Source: Phylloscopus collybita
Taxonomy: Eukaryota > Chordata > Aves > Passeriformes > Phylloscopidae
Direction: 5' to 3'
Length of the DNA stretch: 64,000 bases
NCBI GenBank assembly: GCA_027886175.1
Contig: JAJNNQ010000075.1
Location: 58,607,001-58,671,000 of the forward strand
Part shown: positions 38,901-54,100 of the stretch, one piece after another
Numbering within the stretch: position 1 is the stretch's first letter
How the letters are laid out: each line of letters starts with the position of its first letter
Translations under genes and position numbers: made by a program
The notes under the pieces: model-generated
The model's input: only the letters and a program-made list of their open reading frames with translations
What the model was told of the DNA's origin: nothing
Databases searched by the model: none

Positions 38901-41900
38901 GTTTTAATTAGTTCTATGCCAATGAAGTTCTAACCTCTAACCTTAAGAACAAAGTAAAGGGACTGTAAAATCCCAAGATGGCAGCCCCAAATGAACCTGC
39001 AGCTCTTCAATGGTTAATATAGATTCTTCCTTCCAAAACTGAAGGTAGCAGTATTTTGGCACGTGATTAGTATTTTATTTATAATATTCATAAAGTAGTA
39101 TTTCAGACGCTTAGCAGCAGAAATGCTAAGCCTAAGTTAAATTTAGGGTAAGTGTTTTCTTAAGATTTTTTTTTCAAATAATTTCATCTCACAGTCATGT
39201 AGAATGGCAGATGTTTGCAAATCTTGGTGTAAAATTGATTGAAATATTTTAAGAAAACTGAAATAATGTCAGTGGCAAAATTTATTTTACCAAGTGCAGA
39301 TGTAAGACATCAAGTTCTCAGACTGATGGCAGAATTAACAAAAAACACCATCTGGTTCAATAATTATCTGAGAATACCCATATTCTTGGATTTGTTTTAA
39401 TACCACTTAGTTCCCAGCTTTATTTTATCAGTGTTTGCACACCAATGAGACTAGATTGTGCAAAATGAAGACTACTTCCATCTGATCATTTTTAAAAAAC
39501 AACGTGTTTTTGCATGAATAATGAATCTTTGAATTGTTACTAAACAAGCAAATTATTTGCGTATGTGTCACATCGGTTATCAAGTTTGCACATGTGACAG
39601 CTTCAACAGCCGTCACATAAAATGCATAGAGCTTGTAACCATATGTTTTTGCTTGACAAAAAGCTAAAACTCAAGATCAATTTTCAATATGGGATGCACA
39701 AATTAACACTTTAAAATGCTCCACAAATTTGGCAAAATACGCAGAAATAGCACGTTTCTAGATATTAACTGATATCTTTGGATTCGACCTTAAGGTATTC
39801 AGTCATTTTGATTAAAAGACTGATTTCTCATAAAACCACAGTCTGTTGGAGGCGCAAAGCCAATGACATTTGAGCATTCATATATTTTCATAAACTTTGA
39901 ACAATGTCAGTGAGACACCTCTTCAATCTTAGCCACACAACAGCAGGGTATTCAATCTTTCTTTAGCTTAAGACAGAAAATTTGAATATCAGCATAGGGT
40001 TATTAATGTGACAGTTCACATGGTGTGTACCATGTTGATTCTTAAAAAGCAGATCTGTGGAATGTACAGAGCACTCTGCTTTCTGCTCTTGCTCTTAAAA
40101 ATCCAACAAAAAGCCTTAAAATGCATTTTTAAAGCTTGATCATTACACTTTTTAGTAGTAAAACATGAAGAAAATTGACCACGGTTTTACACCTTGAAAG
40201 TTACTGGTATTATTTCTGTGATTGTATCATCTGTTGTGTTTAATATTAAAGATGTACAACAGATCTCATTGTGTATTATTTAATTCTTTTTGTTTGTAAA
40301 AAAATGGCATTAGCAAGTGACTAAGCAGCCACTCAGTTAAATATTTAGTTGCTCCCCCTTTCTCTTGGCTTAGTGTCTGTCAAAATTTATAGCATTCCAA
40401 ATAAATAAACAGACACCCCTCCCCATGGTTATTTCTTTAAATACAGATTTTTGAGTAATGTAATGTTGTTCAATGTAAGCATGTCATTTTACATTACATC
40501 ATGTTGTAGGTCAGATGCAATGTAACTATTTATGATGCATTGTAAATGACAAAACATGCTGCAATATGTGATATATATTGGTACGTGCCCCTGATAACAT
40601 CGCTTTTTCTTTAGAGTGTTGTCGCCTGAGCAGCTTGGGAGAAACCAGATGGACTGTGAGGGGAAGATGAGCAATTCTGTCTTGCCCAAACTGCAAATGT
40701 GACAACACACTGTTAAGACAGGAGACAGCGAGGTGCATGTGTTAATATAATACAAGGCACCCACAGATGTCCCAAAGTTTTCATTTAAAAAGCCCTGTTA
40801 AACAAACAAAACCCAGGATCTCATCTTATTTCAGTGACAGTGGGAAGATCTGCTATTACTGTTGCACAAGGTGGGGTGGAAGTCTGATTGGTGTTAGATC
40901 TGTGGTGTGTGCTGGTAAATACTTTCTACTCTTGTACAGGAAGAAACAAGGAATGTATCTTGCAATTCAGCATTTCAGTTGCTGCACCAATTCCAAATTT
41001 ACTGTAATAATTTAATATTTCTATAAGATCTGTCTCAAAGGATGTTGAAATCTTTTACAGTTTTTCATCACACACAAAAGGCTTCACTCCCCATTGATAA
41101 CCGGCCATCAGCTGAGGTGAAACTTGCAGGATTTCAACACAGAGCAACATTATATGGCTAATTATATGTCTGTATTTCAGTTTAAACTGCAGGAGAAACA
41201 CAGGTAATTGTTATGTACTTAAAAATACTGGAATTTTCCCAGGACATTCTTACTTATAGAGAATGTGCTACAGGAATCTACCACAAGTGCCTCGCTGCAC
41301 AGCATTTCCACCTGCATGGTGCTCCATAGTCTTAGCAACAAATGCAGTAAAAGGTCAATATTCTTAATGGCTTGAAATGCCCTGATTAGGGCACTAGGTG
41401 AATAAAAGGCCTTTTTTTTTTTTCCATAGTAGTGTGGCCATGTGTAAGTTTGTTCGACATTATGCTTTCACTATCGTTAGTTTACCCTCATTTTGTTTCT
41501 AGACTGCGAGGCCTTTCAGTGGATTGCTTCTCTCAGCTTCTCTGTTTGTACAGGGCCTGTACACAATACCTCTAAGAACAATTACAACATATAAATTGTA
41601 TATAAAACACTACTAATACTGCTTAATTCCATGCAGGGCTATCACTTCATTGATAACTCAGCAGCAAATGCAGCATGAGGAGGCTTACCACTAAATTTTC
41701 TGTGCAGTGAGGTCTACTCTGAACAAAGATTTTTTTTGACTCATCTCCATCAGTCTGCAAGTGTACTGAGGTTGCGATGTTAGACCTGCAGAGCAATTTG
41801 TGGTGCTGATTTAGTTCGCATTACCCATCCACGTGTTTGGATGTGTGTGCATTTCTCAGTATTCAATTACATACTCTTCTCTTGTTGTGAGGTTGGATGG

Positions 41901-44900
41901 ACTGATTTTTCACAAATGGCAGAGTTGCACACAGGCACCTAAATTAAAAGTAAACTATATCCAGAAGCCTATAAAAAAAGCAATGCAGTATCTTAGAAAT
42001 TATGTATTTGTGGTTGTGTAACTTCTTTCACAGAAGTTACATTTTGTTTACAACTTGGTTTTGGTCTTTTTTGGTAAATTTGGAACATGTCGCTCTTTCT
42101 GTACTTTCTCCTGCCTGTGTAGTCAGTCAAGTTGTTCACTGAAGTCTTTTTGAGCATTTTGTTTACATTCTAGTTTCTTCAAAAGTAGAAAAGTGAAAGC
42201 ATAGAAAGAAAAAAGGGACAGTAGAAAATCGTATGATGTAATGGTTAAAAATGCCTTAACTTGAAGAAGAAAGACTCTTATTTTGTGGATTTGGGGTCTT
42301 TATTGAAGTCTTCTAGCAGTGAAGGGTTTTCTTTCTTTTCCCCAGTACTCGTAATGAGAATGTTGCTATATAATGAAAGAATCTACAGGACAAAATCTTT
42401 CCTGTTTTAACACAGAGACCATGTCACTGGCTGTCTTCTACTTGTGCAGTCGTGATGAAAGCTATATGAATGGCTGAGCTGTTCCGAAAGGCAGTATTTT
42501 CATTCTGAGTAGAGAATAGCTGTGGGGAGACTAAGAGCTTCTTGATGCTGCTTCTATTTCCACTAACTTTTCTTCCTCATTCAGCCGCAGTAGAAATTGG
42601 GTGGGAATTGATAATCCTTTAGGAATGTAGCTTTTGACACTTATCTGGTGGATGATAATTAATGCATTCCAAGAGGATTATCATACTGGACTGTAGTTAT
42701 AAAAGAGTGACATTCCATTTACGTGGAGTGAAACTTTAATATATGGCTGTCTCTACCACATATTTTTAGGAGAAATCTTCAACCTTTCAGCTCCAGACAA
42801 TGTAGCTCCACCCAGTCCAGCTGTAATGAGCAACTGTAGGCACAGGCAGTTTTTACCAGTACATTACCATGTCTTAAAAGCTCAGGAAACCCCAAAATAT
42901 TATTGTTAATGCAGCATGTATGTAACTGTTTCTGAGATATTCAGGATGAAGCATTTTGTTTGTTGATTTCAAGAGGAGTAATGTTTGCCAAGATTTTGAA
43001 ATGTAGGATGAAGGCTGAGTGCAGTGGGATTAAGACAGTTCTTTGATTTTTGTAAGCAGTATTTTTTATTATAAACTTCACTGTAGTATTGCAAAAGAAA
43101 TTTTCATAAACAAGTTGCTCAGAACTGAGATACCTTTAAAAACTTGCAAATTGCTATATCCCTTCAATAATAAAATTGATATTTTTGTGATTTATGATAG
43201 CGCCTTTTGGGCAAGGTTAGCTGGTCTACACTGCTGTCTTTTGTGAAGAACAAAGCAGACCATTTTCCTGAAATCAATGGGATTTGGGACTGACTTGCCC
43301 ATCCCACCATCATATGGGACAGGAGTCTGTCTTCCCACATGGGTCACAGGAATGTTTAGGCTCAGTTGAAAGGGACAGTTTCGTTGTGGTATTGATTACT
43401 GGGAGTGCAAAGTTTCCTGTAGGAAATTAGGAGATGAATGGGTTTGCATTTATTTAAAATGCAGGATATTGATGAGATTGATATCTATATATTAACACCT
43501 TTAAGTTCCAAGTGTTACAGAACACAGTATGACAGCATCAAAGAGGCTACTACTGATTGTATCATACATTACTGTATAATCTAGGTAATTCTATAACATT
43601 AGAGCAGTAGCCTGCTATGATTCAACTGCAGGAAAAATTGTCAATATACATTTGGGTATACCTTTGCATTTGTTCTTTTATTGTCCTGAGTTAATCTTAG
43701 GGAGGAGGTGTTATTAGCCACAGCCATTTGTCAGGATGGGCTTTGTTTTCGGTTTCAGCGCACTGACTTCTGCGTTGCATTGCAGATGCTGTATGGATGC
43801 TAACAGGCTCCCTGTGCTAATCTGTAGCAGCATTCTGCTCTCTCTCTCTAGCAAGAAAAACTCCTTTCTGATATTTCATTAGTGTGTTTTGTTGGTTCAT
43901 TATTAGAGTTTATGGTCTGGTTTTGTGTTTAACTAGCTTTTTGTTATGAACTACTGCCAATCTGCAAAAAAGAGTATTTTTTCAGTAAAAACATAAATCA
44001 AAGATGTCAGGCAATTCTCAGAACTACAAGAATTGTTTCAGAATCAAAGTATTCTGTAAAGTGCTCAAGTTGAGGTCATATTCCTCCAATACATCCTGAT
44101 GCACAGTAAAGATTACATAAATGTTAAATAAGAATACCATCTCAAAAAATACATTTCCCTATGTAGAAAACAAATTTGTGTCATAGAGCTGTAGATGTAG
44201 GAAATGGAAATCATTTATAGGGTCCCATAGTTGAACCCACATGAGATACAAGATTACTGAATAAAACAAGTTTTACAGTGTTCTGCCCCATCTTTGCTGT
44301 GAAAAGCAAAGACCCATTTAAATTGAAATTTTAAATAGCTTCAAGAAGAAAGAAAACCTCAACATTTGTAAAAGAATGTAAACTCAACACTTATAAGGAT
44401 CAAAACCCTTTTTAAATATATTGATACGGACATACATAAAATATGTCCTAACATTGGAGTTGATGCAGGGGAGAAGCCATATTTCAATCATTAAAAGCCC
44501 AATGGCTCAGCACCTTTCCAGGATCCTGGCTAGGCTGTCCACAGGCATTGTGGCAATTAGTTGAGAGACAGAGCCAACAAATATAAGAGAGATTTTCAAA
44601 CTAAGAAGCATCCTGGAACAAATAAGTCAATGAAAGCCTTCTTCTCTTATTTTTAATGGCAATATGCTTCTCTCATTTTACTTTGTCCTGGTTTATTTCA
44701 TATCTATATTGTTATTTTCTTTGTACTTCTAAGAGAATCTCCATTTTATCTGGCCCCATTGGAAGGCACAGTGACAATTTGATGTTTCTTGGCCTCTCGT
44801 TTGTAAGAGGTGAGGATTGCAGTCTGCTGGTTTTTTGACATCAGCAAAATAATCCTAGGTAACTCTGAAGGTAAATATTACGAACATAGTGTGTTACCTG

Positions 44901-47900
44901 AGTGTTACAAAATATTTCAGGTGAAGACCTGGTCTCATCCTCACCTTAATGTCCCATTCTTTCCTCTTCCAAAAAAAGTAAGCAAGAAGCATTCATACAT
45001 ATGCTACGTCTGGCTTGATTTCTTTTTCTCTTTCAGTTTTTAGGTTCAAATAGTAGTGATGATTAATAACATAATGGCTCTGAGACATTTAATTCTTCTC
45101 TCAAAAAGGGAGCTAGTAAATTTGTTCTTTCACAAAAGGACATCCGTTTTAAGTGTATAGGGAAAATGTATCAAAATATTAATTAGACTTTTCTTTTGTT
45201 TTGCTAGTTTGCATTAGACAGATGGAATTCTGATCTTTAACAGCATCATGACTCATGAAACTGCTTGTGTACTAAAATGCCATTATTAACACAACAGTAG
45301 TTTTCAGCAGTTGGTAATTATTGGCATAATTAAACATTTATCAAGAAACAAGTATTTATCATTCATTAAACTTTCATTAAAAATCCATCTTAGCACAAGC
45401 TAGATTAGCCAGTGATTTTCAAGTGATAACTTCTTAACTTCTGGCAGGAACATAGAGCATTTTGATGGCAAAGAAAGCCATGCATAATGCAACCTTTCAG
45501 GTTTTGTAAACAGTTGTAACATTTCAGACTTAGGAGTGCTATTTTTAAGCATAAGACTCAGACAAGAAAGTACTTGGCTATTTTCTGTAGGGTTTACTAA
45601 CTTTGGCACTTCTTAACAGTGTATTTGGAAAAACAAGATGCCTTTGGCCGTGAAAAGCCAGTGCTAAGTTTGCTTTATAACTGCATTTACATCTCTTAAA
45701 TTTCCTCAAAGCCTGATATGTTTACATATATTAGGACATTGAAATTTATTTTTGCTAATGGATCATCTCATAAAATCTGCCTTATAGTTTTGCAAAAGGA
45801 TGGTATCTCAGATGAGATATTTGTAATGGGGAAATCTTGAAGAGATGTCTCGTATAGTGTTTTCCAACACTTCAATACTTCTTGTCACTGAAGAAGAAAA
45901 TAAGCATATTTTCTTATTTAAAAGAAAGAGACCCATTACAGCTCTGAAAGGTTTTGGTTTTATTTTGCAGAGTGAAGTATGAGACGTTATGCCTGGTCTG
46001 CTCAGTTTTGATCAATTCTTTCAGATGGCAGATTGATTATTTTTTGGCATGTTTAGGTATGAATAAAGGTAAAGTAATTTGTGTGAATTTCAACGTGCAG
46101 AAAAATAAGATTAGTCAATGCCCTGTAGTTCCTTCTCATTCCAGTTTTCTTATTTAACTCTTTTAAAGTCTTTTCTCCTTGGTTATTTATTTTCCTCGGT
46201 TCCCATCTGCCATTTGCACTGACCCTGATTATCGCGGAAGCATTGGCTTCCTTAATCTTACAGCCACCGATTGGCTATCGTACCTCCCAGCCCTTTGTTT
46301 CCTCTCTTGCTCATAGGTACGAGAGGATGCATTACCTAACCCCTCCTACACAGTCACTGTTTTGCAAGAGGTACCAATTTGGCAAGGTTAGTGTAAGTTA
46401 AAAACGCTGTAATGTGATTGTCTAGATTGTGGTGGAGAAAAAACAATATTTAGTGAGCAAGACTATCTCAGAAAGCTCCTTCACGTACATACAAGAGCTT
46501 CACATCTTAGCCCATATTCAGCAACTTTGTGTTTTCTCTTGGGCAAAAAATTTACTGTATCAGTGCTTTTATGTCACAAGAATGAATTGAATTCGTACCC
46601 TTTAGTGCAAACAACAATAGACAGAGTGGTAACCTAGTGGAAAACAAATAGACGCCCCGTCCCTTTTGGGGATTCAGAGAGGTTCAGAAAGATGGAGCTG
46701 ACGGTAGAGAGGTGGCAGATAAAAACAGGCTGAAGCAGGAAAGAATCCTGCGGTCATTTATTACCATGCCATCTTCATAGTGTTTGCTGAACCAAGGTGC
46801 AGAGTAATGATTCAGACAAATGATGTTAATAATAATAGCTGGCCCTTTGGCAAAAATGGAATACCTAGTATTGCAGCATGAGACCTAATCAGATTCTCCA
46901 AAAGTTGCTTCAGACCGATAGAATTTTTTGTCATCAGGTTTTCCATCAATAGATTCTCCCTAGATACTATATTTTTAAAGGAGGCAAAGTGACAAACAGT
47001 TATTTTCCATGAGGGTAAAAACCCCAAGTATTTTAAATATTATGATATTTAATTTATAGATTAAAGCTAGTTTTAAAATACCATGTTATTTCTAGTTTAT
47101 TTTTTCATTGGTATCTACGAAATACTTGTTGTAATCATGGAATACTTGATCACATTTAGAAACTTTCTGGAGTTCATTATCTTCTTTTTTTTTTCATGTA
47201 ATCAACCCAAAATTCACCTTATTTATTGGAAGTGAATAATAGCATGCATGTTTTACAGTAGTTTTTGTTGCACATAGAGTATCACTGGTAAAAAATTATC
47301 TCCATGTAAAGCCTGGCTAAGGATTTTAAACAAGGGGAGGTTGCTCGTAACTGCTGATCTGATGAACTGCTTTGATCTGTTGTTTGGAATTTGTACATGA
47401 AAGAACATTTGCACCCAAAAAAGCTTGCTAACCATTTTGCACTGTTCAGGTTTTGTTGTTCTATTTAATAATACCTGCAGTTTTTAGGCATATAGGTTGC
47501 AATTATTTTTATTAGCTGTTTTTCTGTTAACAACATAACCAACATCTGTTTTAATCTAAACATCATCAGACTTATTAATTAGGTACATTTTGGCATCAAT
47601 TTATCACACAATGCTTTGACACTTTTGATACTTGAAGTGTAAGCTATTATGTGTAATGAAAAAAAAAAAAAGTATGATTTGGAATAAGTGTTATACATCA
47701 TCTGTAGGGGACAATTATGTTGGCATGTGGGAGGTTAATGTACACACTCTAGATTCCTTTGCTTGATTTGCTGTTTTCTTCTTCATAACTCTAGGTAAAC
47801 AGTTTGTGCTGCTATTTAATGCACAGGTTAAGTGTAGTTGCAGGCTATTATACATCATTAGAGTAAGTAATATTCAGCTGTGGAAGAAAGATGGAAGCTT

Positions 47901-49935
47901 TTCACTTGTAGCCACTTGGACATTTCATTTTTCATCTAGTATGCCACTGCAAAAATTAGTTGTGGCAGGCCTGATGTAATTTATAGCCTGGTACCCTGAA
48001 ATTAAGCAATGAATCACACCATTTTGGCTGATTAGAGTTAATGCATTTTTCCCGATGACATATTTTGTAAAACAATGCAGTTTATTCTAAACTTTGCCTT
48101 ATCCGACCTAGTAATTTCTCACGTCAACCTGTTCAATGGATTGTACAATGTACAGTGCACTCTATCGCCAGATTTCTTTTGGTATTGTATTAGAGTTATC
48201 TCCCAGCTTAAAGGGACAGCCTTCCCTTTCTTTCCTAATTTTTCTCACTAGAAAACATCAACTTTCCTCTCCCTCCATCCCTGACTCTCCATTCTCAAAC
48301 CAGACAATTGAGAAGCAAAACACAGAGTAACACAATTCAATGCAGCTTGATTGAAAGTGGAGGGTGTAATGATCAAGTGAGTAGAGACCATTGGATTGTG
48401 CCTCAGGCCTTCACACTCTGGATCTGGTCAATAACAAATTTATTACTAATCAAATCCAATAAATACAAAACAGCATACATTTATTTTTATTTGGCATCCA
48501 GCTGGTCACAGAATAATAATAAAACAGGTAATCAGAGAGGCTGCCTTTTGGAATAAAATAATGTAGCCAAAGCATGCTGCACTTAAAACTCCTGTATATC
48601 ATAAGCAGATGGCCAGTCCCCAAGAAGCCTTGTTGTATTTGTCTGATTACCAGTAGGCATTGTGTCCCACTTGCCTGTGCAATATATTAATGGTTCCAGC
48701 TCTTGAGTTTGGAGAATTCTGTTTGCTGAGATACTTCGTGATAGGGAGAGGTATCACTGCAGAACAGGATCTATAGGTATTAGTGTCAAGAAGAATAATG
48801 TCTTCCTTGCCCTTTTTCCTGGGTTATTACATGGGGCATACAAAGACTGCAATGAGTTAATAGAAAACAAAGGAACTAAAGGTGTTTGGGGAAGGGAATG
48901 AAATCAACAACGTAGCTGAGACGCGAATGTTACTGTTGCCAAAAATATTGTGCGACTGTTCTTTGCCCCCAAAGTACTAACATGCATAAGAGCACAAGAT
49001 ATAATCATTGCAGGCATCTTACACCATGTAAAACCGACACAGACAAACAGTGCATTGCTAATTTAAAGCTGACATTCAGTATCCAGGATTTTTTTTTTTT
49101 TTTGTATTCACATATTTTTATATGTGGGTGCATGAAATGCAGCTAAAAATTCTCATTTCTGCCATTTGTTACGCACATTATGAATTACAAGGTGTATGCA
49201 AAGAAGCAAACTGAATAAAATTATTGGGAATATTTTACGATACGAAAAGTGCAGCTACTGTCGATTGAAAGTCAGATAGTAAAAATTTCTTATTTCTTAG
49301 TTGACCGAGTCCCCATATTTTTGAACAGTCCGTGGAAGCCAGCAAGAGTCTGTAACACATAGGAGAAAAAGGCAGCACACCTGCAAGACTCCAGCCTACC
49401 TTGTTCACACCCAGGATAGGAGAAAATGATTTATTATCTGTCCCTTGAATTTCTCTGAGCGTTCTGTCTAAACTTTAAAAGCAGATTACATTTGCGATTA
49501 AACCTTAACAAATGTTGTTTTAACTAGACTGCAATATGTGTTATTGACAACAAGCTTTTTTCCCCGAAAATAACATTGGTGCTTAGGCATGCAATTTACA
49601 AAAATGACAAGGAAGGGTGGTACTTTTCCCAAGGTGAATGTGAGTTGACTGATTAGCTGGTATTTTAACTTAGATTCTTGCAAATTACAGACATAAGAAA
49701 CCCTGCAATTTATATGTACTTTAGAAGTGAAAGCTTTAATCCCATGATTCATGAAAGTAAAGTGGTAATAATTTAAGTACCATATTTTATTTATCCCTTA
49801 GAGTTGTCAGCTGATACCAGAAGTATTCTCACTATTTTTGGGTTGCTGCCTTTGGCCACCTAATTGCTTCTTAGGAAGTAAGAGGGAAATTGCTTATATA
49901 ACTACATGGATTGTCTTTGGCAACGTCAAGCCAAG
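32921..49935. other. Long non-coding stretch
   Basis: No host exon or RNA gene could be supported. The longest open frame is 165 codons at 37711-38208 on plus, with no recognisable domain, signal peptide or membrane segment. Low-complexity tracts include T/G-rich sequence at 33880-33940, an A run at 34391-34405, a T run at 36176-36189, C/T-rich sequence at about 34735-34790 and 35070-35130, a T run at 41412-41423, an A run near 47659-47671 and a T run at 49089-49103. Blocks at about 39640-39900 and 47960-48200 read like conserved regulatory DNA (complex sequence, homeodomain-like TTAAT and TGATTAGA strings), without proof. Confidence 0.6.
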
Positions 49936-51158
49936 GCATCAATCAGTCCATCTGGGTAAAATCACAAGCTGACTCCGATATTGCTAAATATTTATACTGT
50001 CAAATACACACAGACATCCAGATGAAAAGAGGCATTCATTAGGAATGCTCCAGCTTGTCAGTTTAAAGATGTAGATTAGAGCAAAACCTCCCACTATGAT
50101 ATTGAGTGCTCAGGAAAAGTCTATATTTAGCCATTCTGAGCAATAAATATCATCATATTGCCTCATTTAGGTAAATAGAGAATGAATATTGTCAAGATGA
50201 TCTAGAGATAATGTAAACAGATCCCTGTTCAGAGTCTGTGTTACTGGGGTAAATTCCAGGACATTGGTGTGCTGCTGATGCTTTTTGGTTTCACCCTATT
50301 TCTTAATCGCATTCTTATCCCCTTTACATTAACAGTAAGATTCCTTCTTTGCAGATCAGAAGAGGAGGGGGGAATAAAGGAGATAAGGTGGGGTTTCTTT
50401 TTAAACAAAAGTTGATTTTCAACTCTGAGCTGTTACATTAATTAGTAGTTTTGCTCTAATATTTTCTTGGCGCTGGTAAAGACTGCTGCTGCTGCTGTTG
50501 CTGGAAAATACTGATCTCTGTAGCAACGCTGAAGCTCATTCCAGACTTTAACATGGGAACTGACAAAGCCCATCAGTCAGCAGAACATCACAGCTCTGAG
50601 GTTAAGACAGGATTTCAAGAGTACACACAGTTAAGACTCATAGTGGAATTTCTTTCATAGCACTTTCTTTTTCGGTGATAAGATGAGGCATATTGTAAGA
50701 ATAAGCAAAGAAAGATCAGTACTTTCATGAGAATTAAGTTACAGTCCAGCTTCAAAGTGGGTGGCTTGTCCTGACGAATTAAGAGAAAAATTTGTTCACT
50801 ATACCATATACACAAAAAAGATAGCAGAAGGACTTTTTTTACCTTTTGGGGAAGGCTTGTGCCTCCCTCCATAGAATTAGCACCTTGGAAGTTACATACA
50901 AGGAGAGTGGTGACTGACATCAAAGTTTTAGTTAATTGCACAAGATGATTTTTTAGATTAATAATTAACATCTCTCTTTATAACTAAATATCTGTAATTA
51001 ATCAGCAAATCATAATGTGGAGACTAATTAACTTCAAACTCAAATCTTAACAGAAAATCCATATTACTATCCAGCATCATTAATTACTGTAGTAATCAAA
51101 GTTATTCCCCATGGGATTTGACATAAAGCTTTGTAGGTTTATAAACTGAGATATTATT

Positions 51159-51187
51159 AAAAAAAAAAAAAAAAACCAAAAAAAAAA
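51159..51187. repeat. A-rich tract
   Basis: Two long A runs are separated by CC, with a further AACC afterwards. The tract could be the eroded A tail of a retroposon inserted on plus, but nothing upstream resembles one. It is recorded as low-complexity sequence. Confidence 0.85.
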
Positions 51188-54100
51188 CCAACCTACATTT
51201 CGAAAGGAGCTTCAAATACCATTCTAGATAACTAAGGTATTAGATGGGAAATTTAAATAAGTTTTTATTTTGTCTATATTGCATTATCAATAATCCAGTC
51301 ACTGAAGCTGGGTAAGTAACTAAGAGAGTGCAATTCCCTTCTTCCCATGTGGATGTGGTTTTTTGTTGGTTTCTTTTTTTTTCCTTTTGGGGTTACAGCA
51401 GTGATTTCTGTCAGAGGATTAATTTGTCAGTGTCTTTTAAAAACATGCTACCCTTTCTGGTAGTGTTTGCCGTGATGCTATCCATGCTAGTTGTCTGTTT
51501 AAGAAATGGATTAATAGCTGTTTATGTCCTGGTATGATTCACAAGAAAGTACCAAAAAACCCCAAGAAGGATTGAGCCATAAAACACAAAAATATCTTTA
51601 GGAGTTGATTAGTTAGTGTTCAGTGGAAAAAAAGGACAAAGAAGGGCTGTTATGCCAAAGAACCTTGGCCCAAACAAATCTTATTTTAATTAGCATGGTC
51701 ATCACAACTAGGAAGATTTGGAATGTGTTCATGTTAATTTTTAATAAACAGGAAAGCCAATAGTACCATTACAGCACACTGAAATCCCATAGCTGTTTTT
51801 CATTTAGAAAGTTAGGCGTTGAAATTGTGTCTAAAAATCCACATTTCAATTATTTTATCACCTAGTCTTGCAAGTGCACACATCTGATACTGTTCTTTTG
51901 TGTGGCAGCTGTAAAAATCGTAAGCAATTTTTACTGTCAAGAAAACTCTGAATAAATAGAGGCTGTTAACTTAGGCAGATATCTGAGGTTATTTGGTGGC
52001 AATCAAGAACTCACAGCACTTCAACTAATGGGTTATGATCAGAAACTGTTCCTAATAGCCAGCTAGACGGATCTGAATATGAAGATTTCTATAATTTTGT
52101 TGTCAGCTTGTGATGTACTCTAGTGCTAATTATTTGGAACAATTATGTTTTCCTAATAACAAAAGAAGAACAGTGAATTAAGCAGGCTTACCTTCAGATC
52201 TTTAGATAACAGTTTAAATGCACTTGCCATTAAGAAATAACATTTCTTTTTCCTGTATGGAACCCTAATTATTGAAGATGCTTGTCTTTTAAAATCTACT
52301 TCTACTTTTTTTAAGCATGTTCAATGTGTCAGTTTACACTGATGACTTCAGTAACTAGTATTTTCTCAGTCTTAGTTTTATGCCCGTACCTCCCATAGAC
52401 TGCTTACTTCATTTGGTTATTCAAAAACCATAATTAGTGCAGTAATTAACATGTGGATCCTTCAAAGGAGGACTGTTAGAATCATGGGACGTCTCTCATC
52501 ATTCTTGCTGATGTATAGATGATAAAAAGACTTGGTTGAGGTGACAACAGGATTTGTATTACTGCACATTATCCGAACTGCAGGGAAATTCAGACAGGAC
52601 CGTGGTCCATGGAGTCTTTCCTTATGAAAAAAAGTAATTATCCACACTGTTTCTATAATGTAACTAGGTGTTATCCTGCATTTGCAGCTGTCAAATCATT
52701 TGTTTTAAAACCATTTTTTATACCTTATGAATACTTGAAAGTTTGAGGGTTTGCATGTTGTCTTTTAAGCAATTACAGAAGTGGGGTTCAGCAAGTGCAG
52801 CAACAAAAACAATAATAATAGTAATTTATATAAGCATAACAAATTCCTTCTTGACAGTTGATTTCAGAGATGTTTATGGTAATGTTAAGTTGATACCATC
52901 GTAAGATTGCATTCATAAAGAATAGGCCAAATTTAATTTTATTTATTTTCCCTGGAGAAAATATATTTGTTTGTTTAAGATTTCACATAAGCTGAATCTG
53001 TTGTGTTTTCAAGCCATAGTAAATCAGTTGCTGATACGTGAGTCTCTGTATGGCTCACGTAAATATATTCCAGCATTTCTCTGAGATGCTCATAGTCGAT
53101 GTTTCCAGCTTCAATATACAATGTTTTAAATTAGTGCATTAAGGAAATTCACATTCTCTCATTCAGCCTTTAACTTTCTGTGAGTAGTGGTCCTCTTTTT
53201 CACATTCAGTGACATATGCCAGAAAAATTCAGTATTTTACCCTACAGGCAGCCCATGGGACTGGGATGAAATGGCCTCTATACATAGGGTATGACTTTAT
53301 TTGCTAAAGAGGTTATTTGAAAAAGCCCTTAGGGTACTGCTGCCCTTTTGTCCCTCAAACTAGTAGGGGGAAAAATATAAAAGGAACTACACGGTAATCC
53401 CTTGTAGACAGGTGACCTTAAGCCAATTCTATACCGTAAGGTTTGTTTCCATTTAAACTCAAAACAGACAAAGGGAAAAAAGCAAAATGCAGGTTTTAAT
53501 CTGTTGCAGAAACATTGCCATTTTTTTCTGTAAATGTCTGTCAAATACAGACAACTTTAACTGCAAATTCATAAAACTGAGTAGCATTCTGTATAATTTA
53601 ATTTAACATTCTGTAGACAATATGCCCTATATTTTAGCAAAAATAGCTTCTGAGGACTGATGGAAATAAACCTACCTCTGTTCATTTCAGGTAACCTGTT
53701 CAGAATTTTATTTTCTTTACAGCTGTTCAAAGTACATTCTGCAAGTACAGCCAAGCATAATTATGCAAACCTTCTGATTCCAGTCTTAACATCAAAAATC
53801 AGCCACCATCAGGATCCGCTGGAAAAATCAGAGATCGCTTTTGTCCTCTGAAGTTCTTTTTTCCTCTGTTCATAGTGTTGGCCATTGATTGACATTAACA
53901 GTGGTATAGTCTAAACAGATGTTATCACAGGGTTATGGTCCCACTGCTAGTGCACCATTGGGTGGTGGTGTATTTTTTGTTTAAACCTGTGTTCAGACAC
54001 AATATTTTTCCAATGAATGAAGCCCACAATATTATTTTTCATATCATGCAATCAGCTGTTACAAGGTATCTACCATCCCAACTGCTTTTCGCTGGGCAGG

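Noticed and set aside
44180..44245. CATAGAGCTGTAG...GGGTCCCATAG string considered as an L3/CR1-like 3' end
   Set aside because: The similarity is scattered over a few short words and is not convincing without a profile search.
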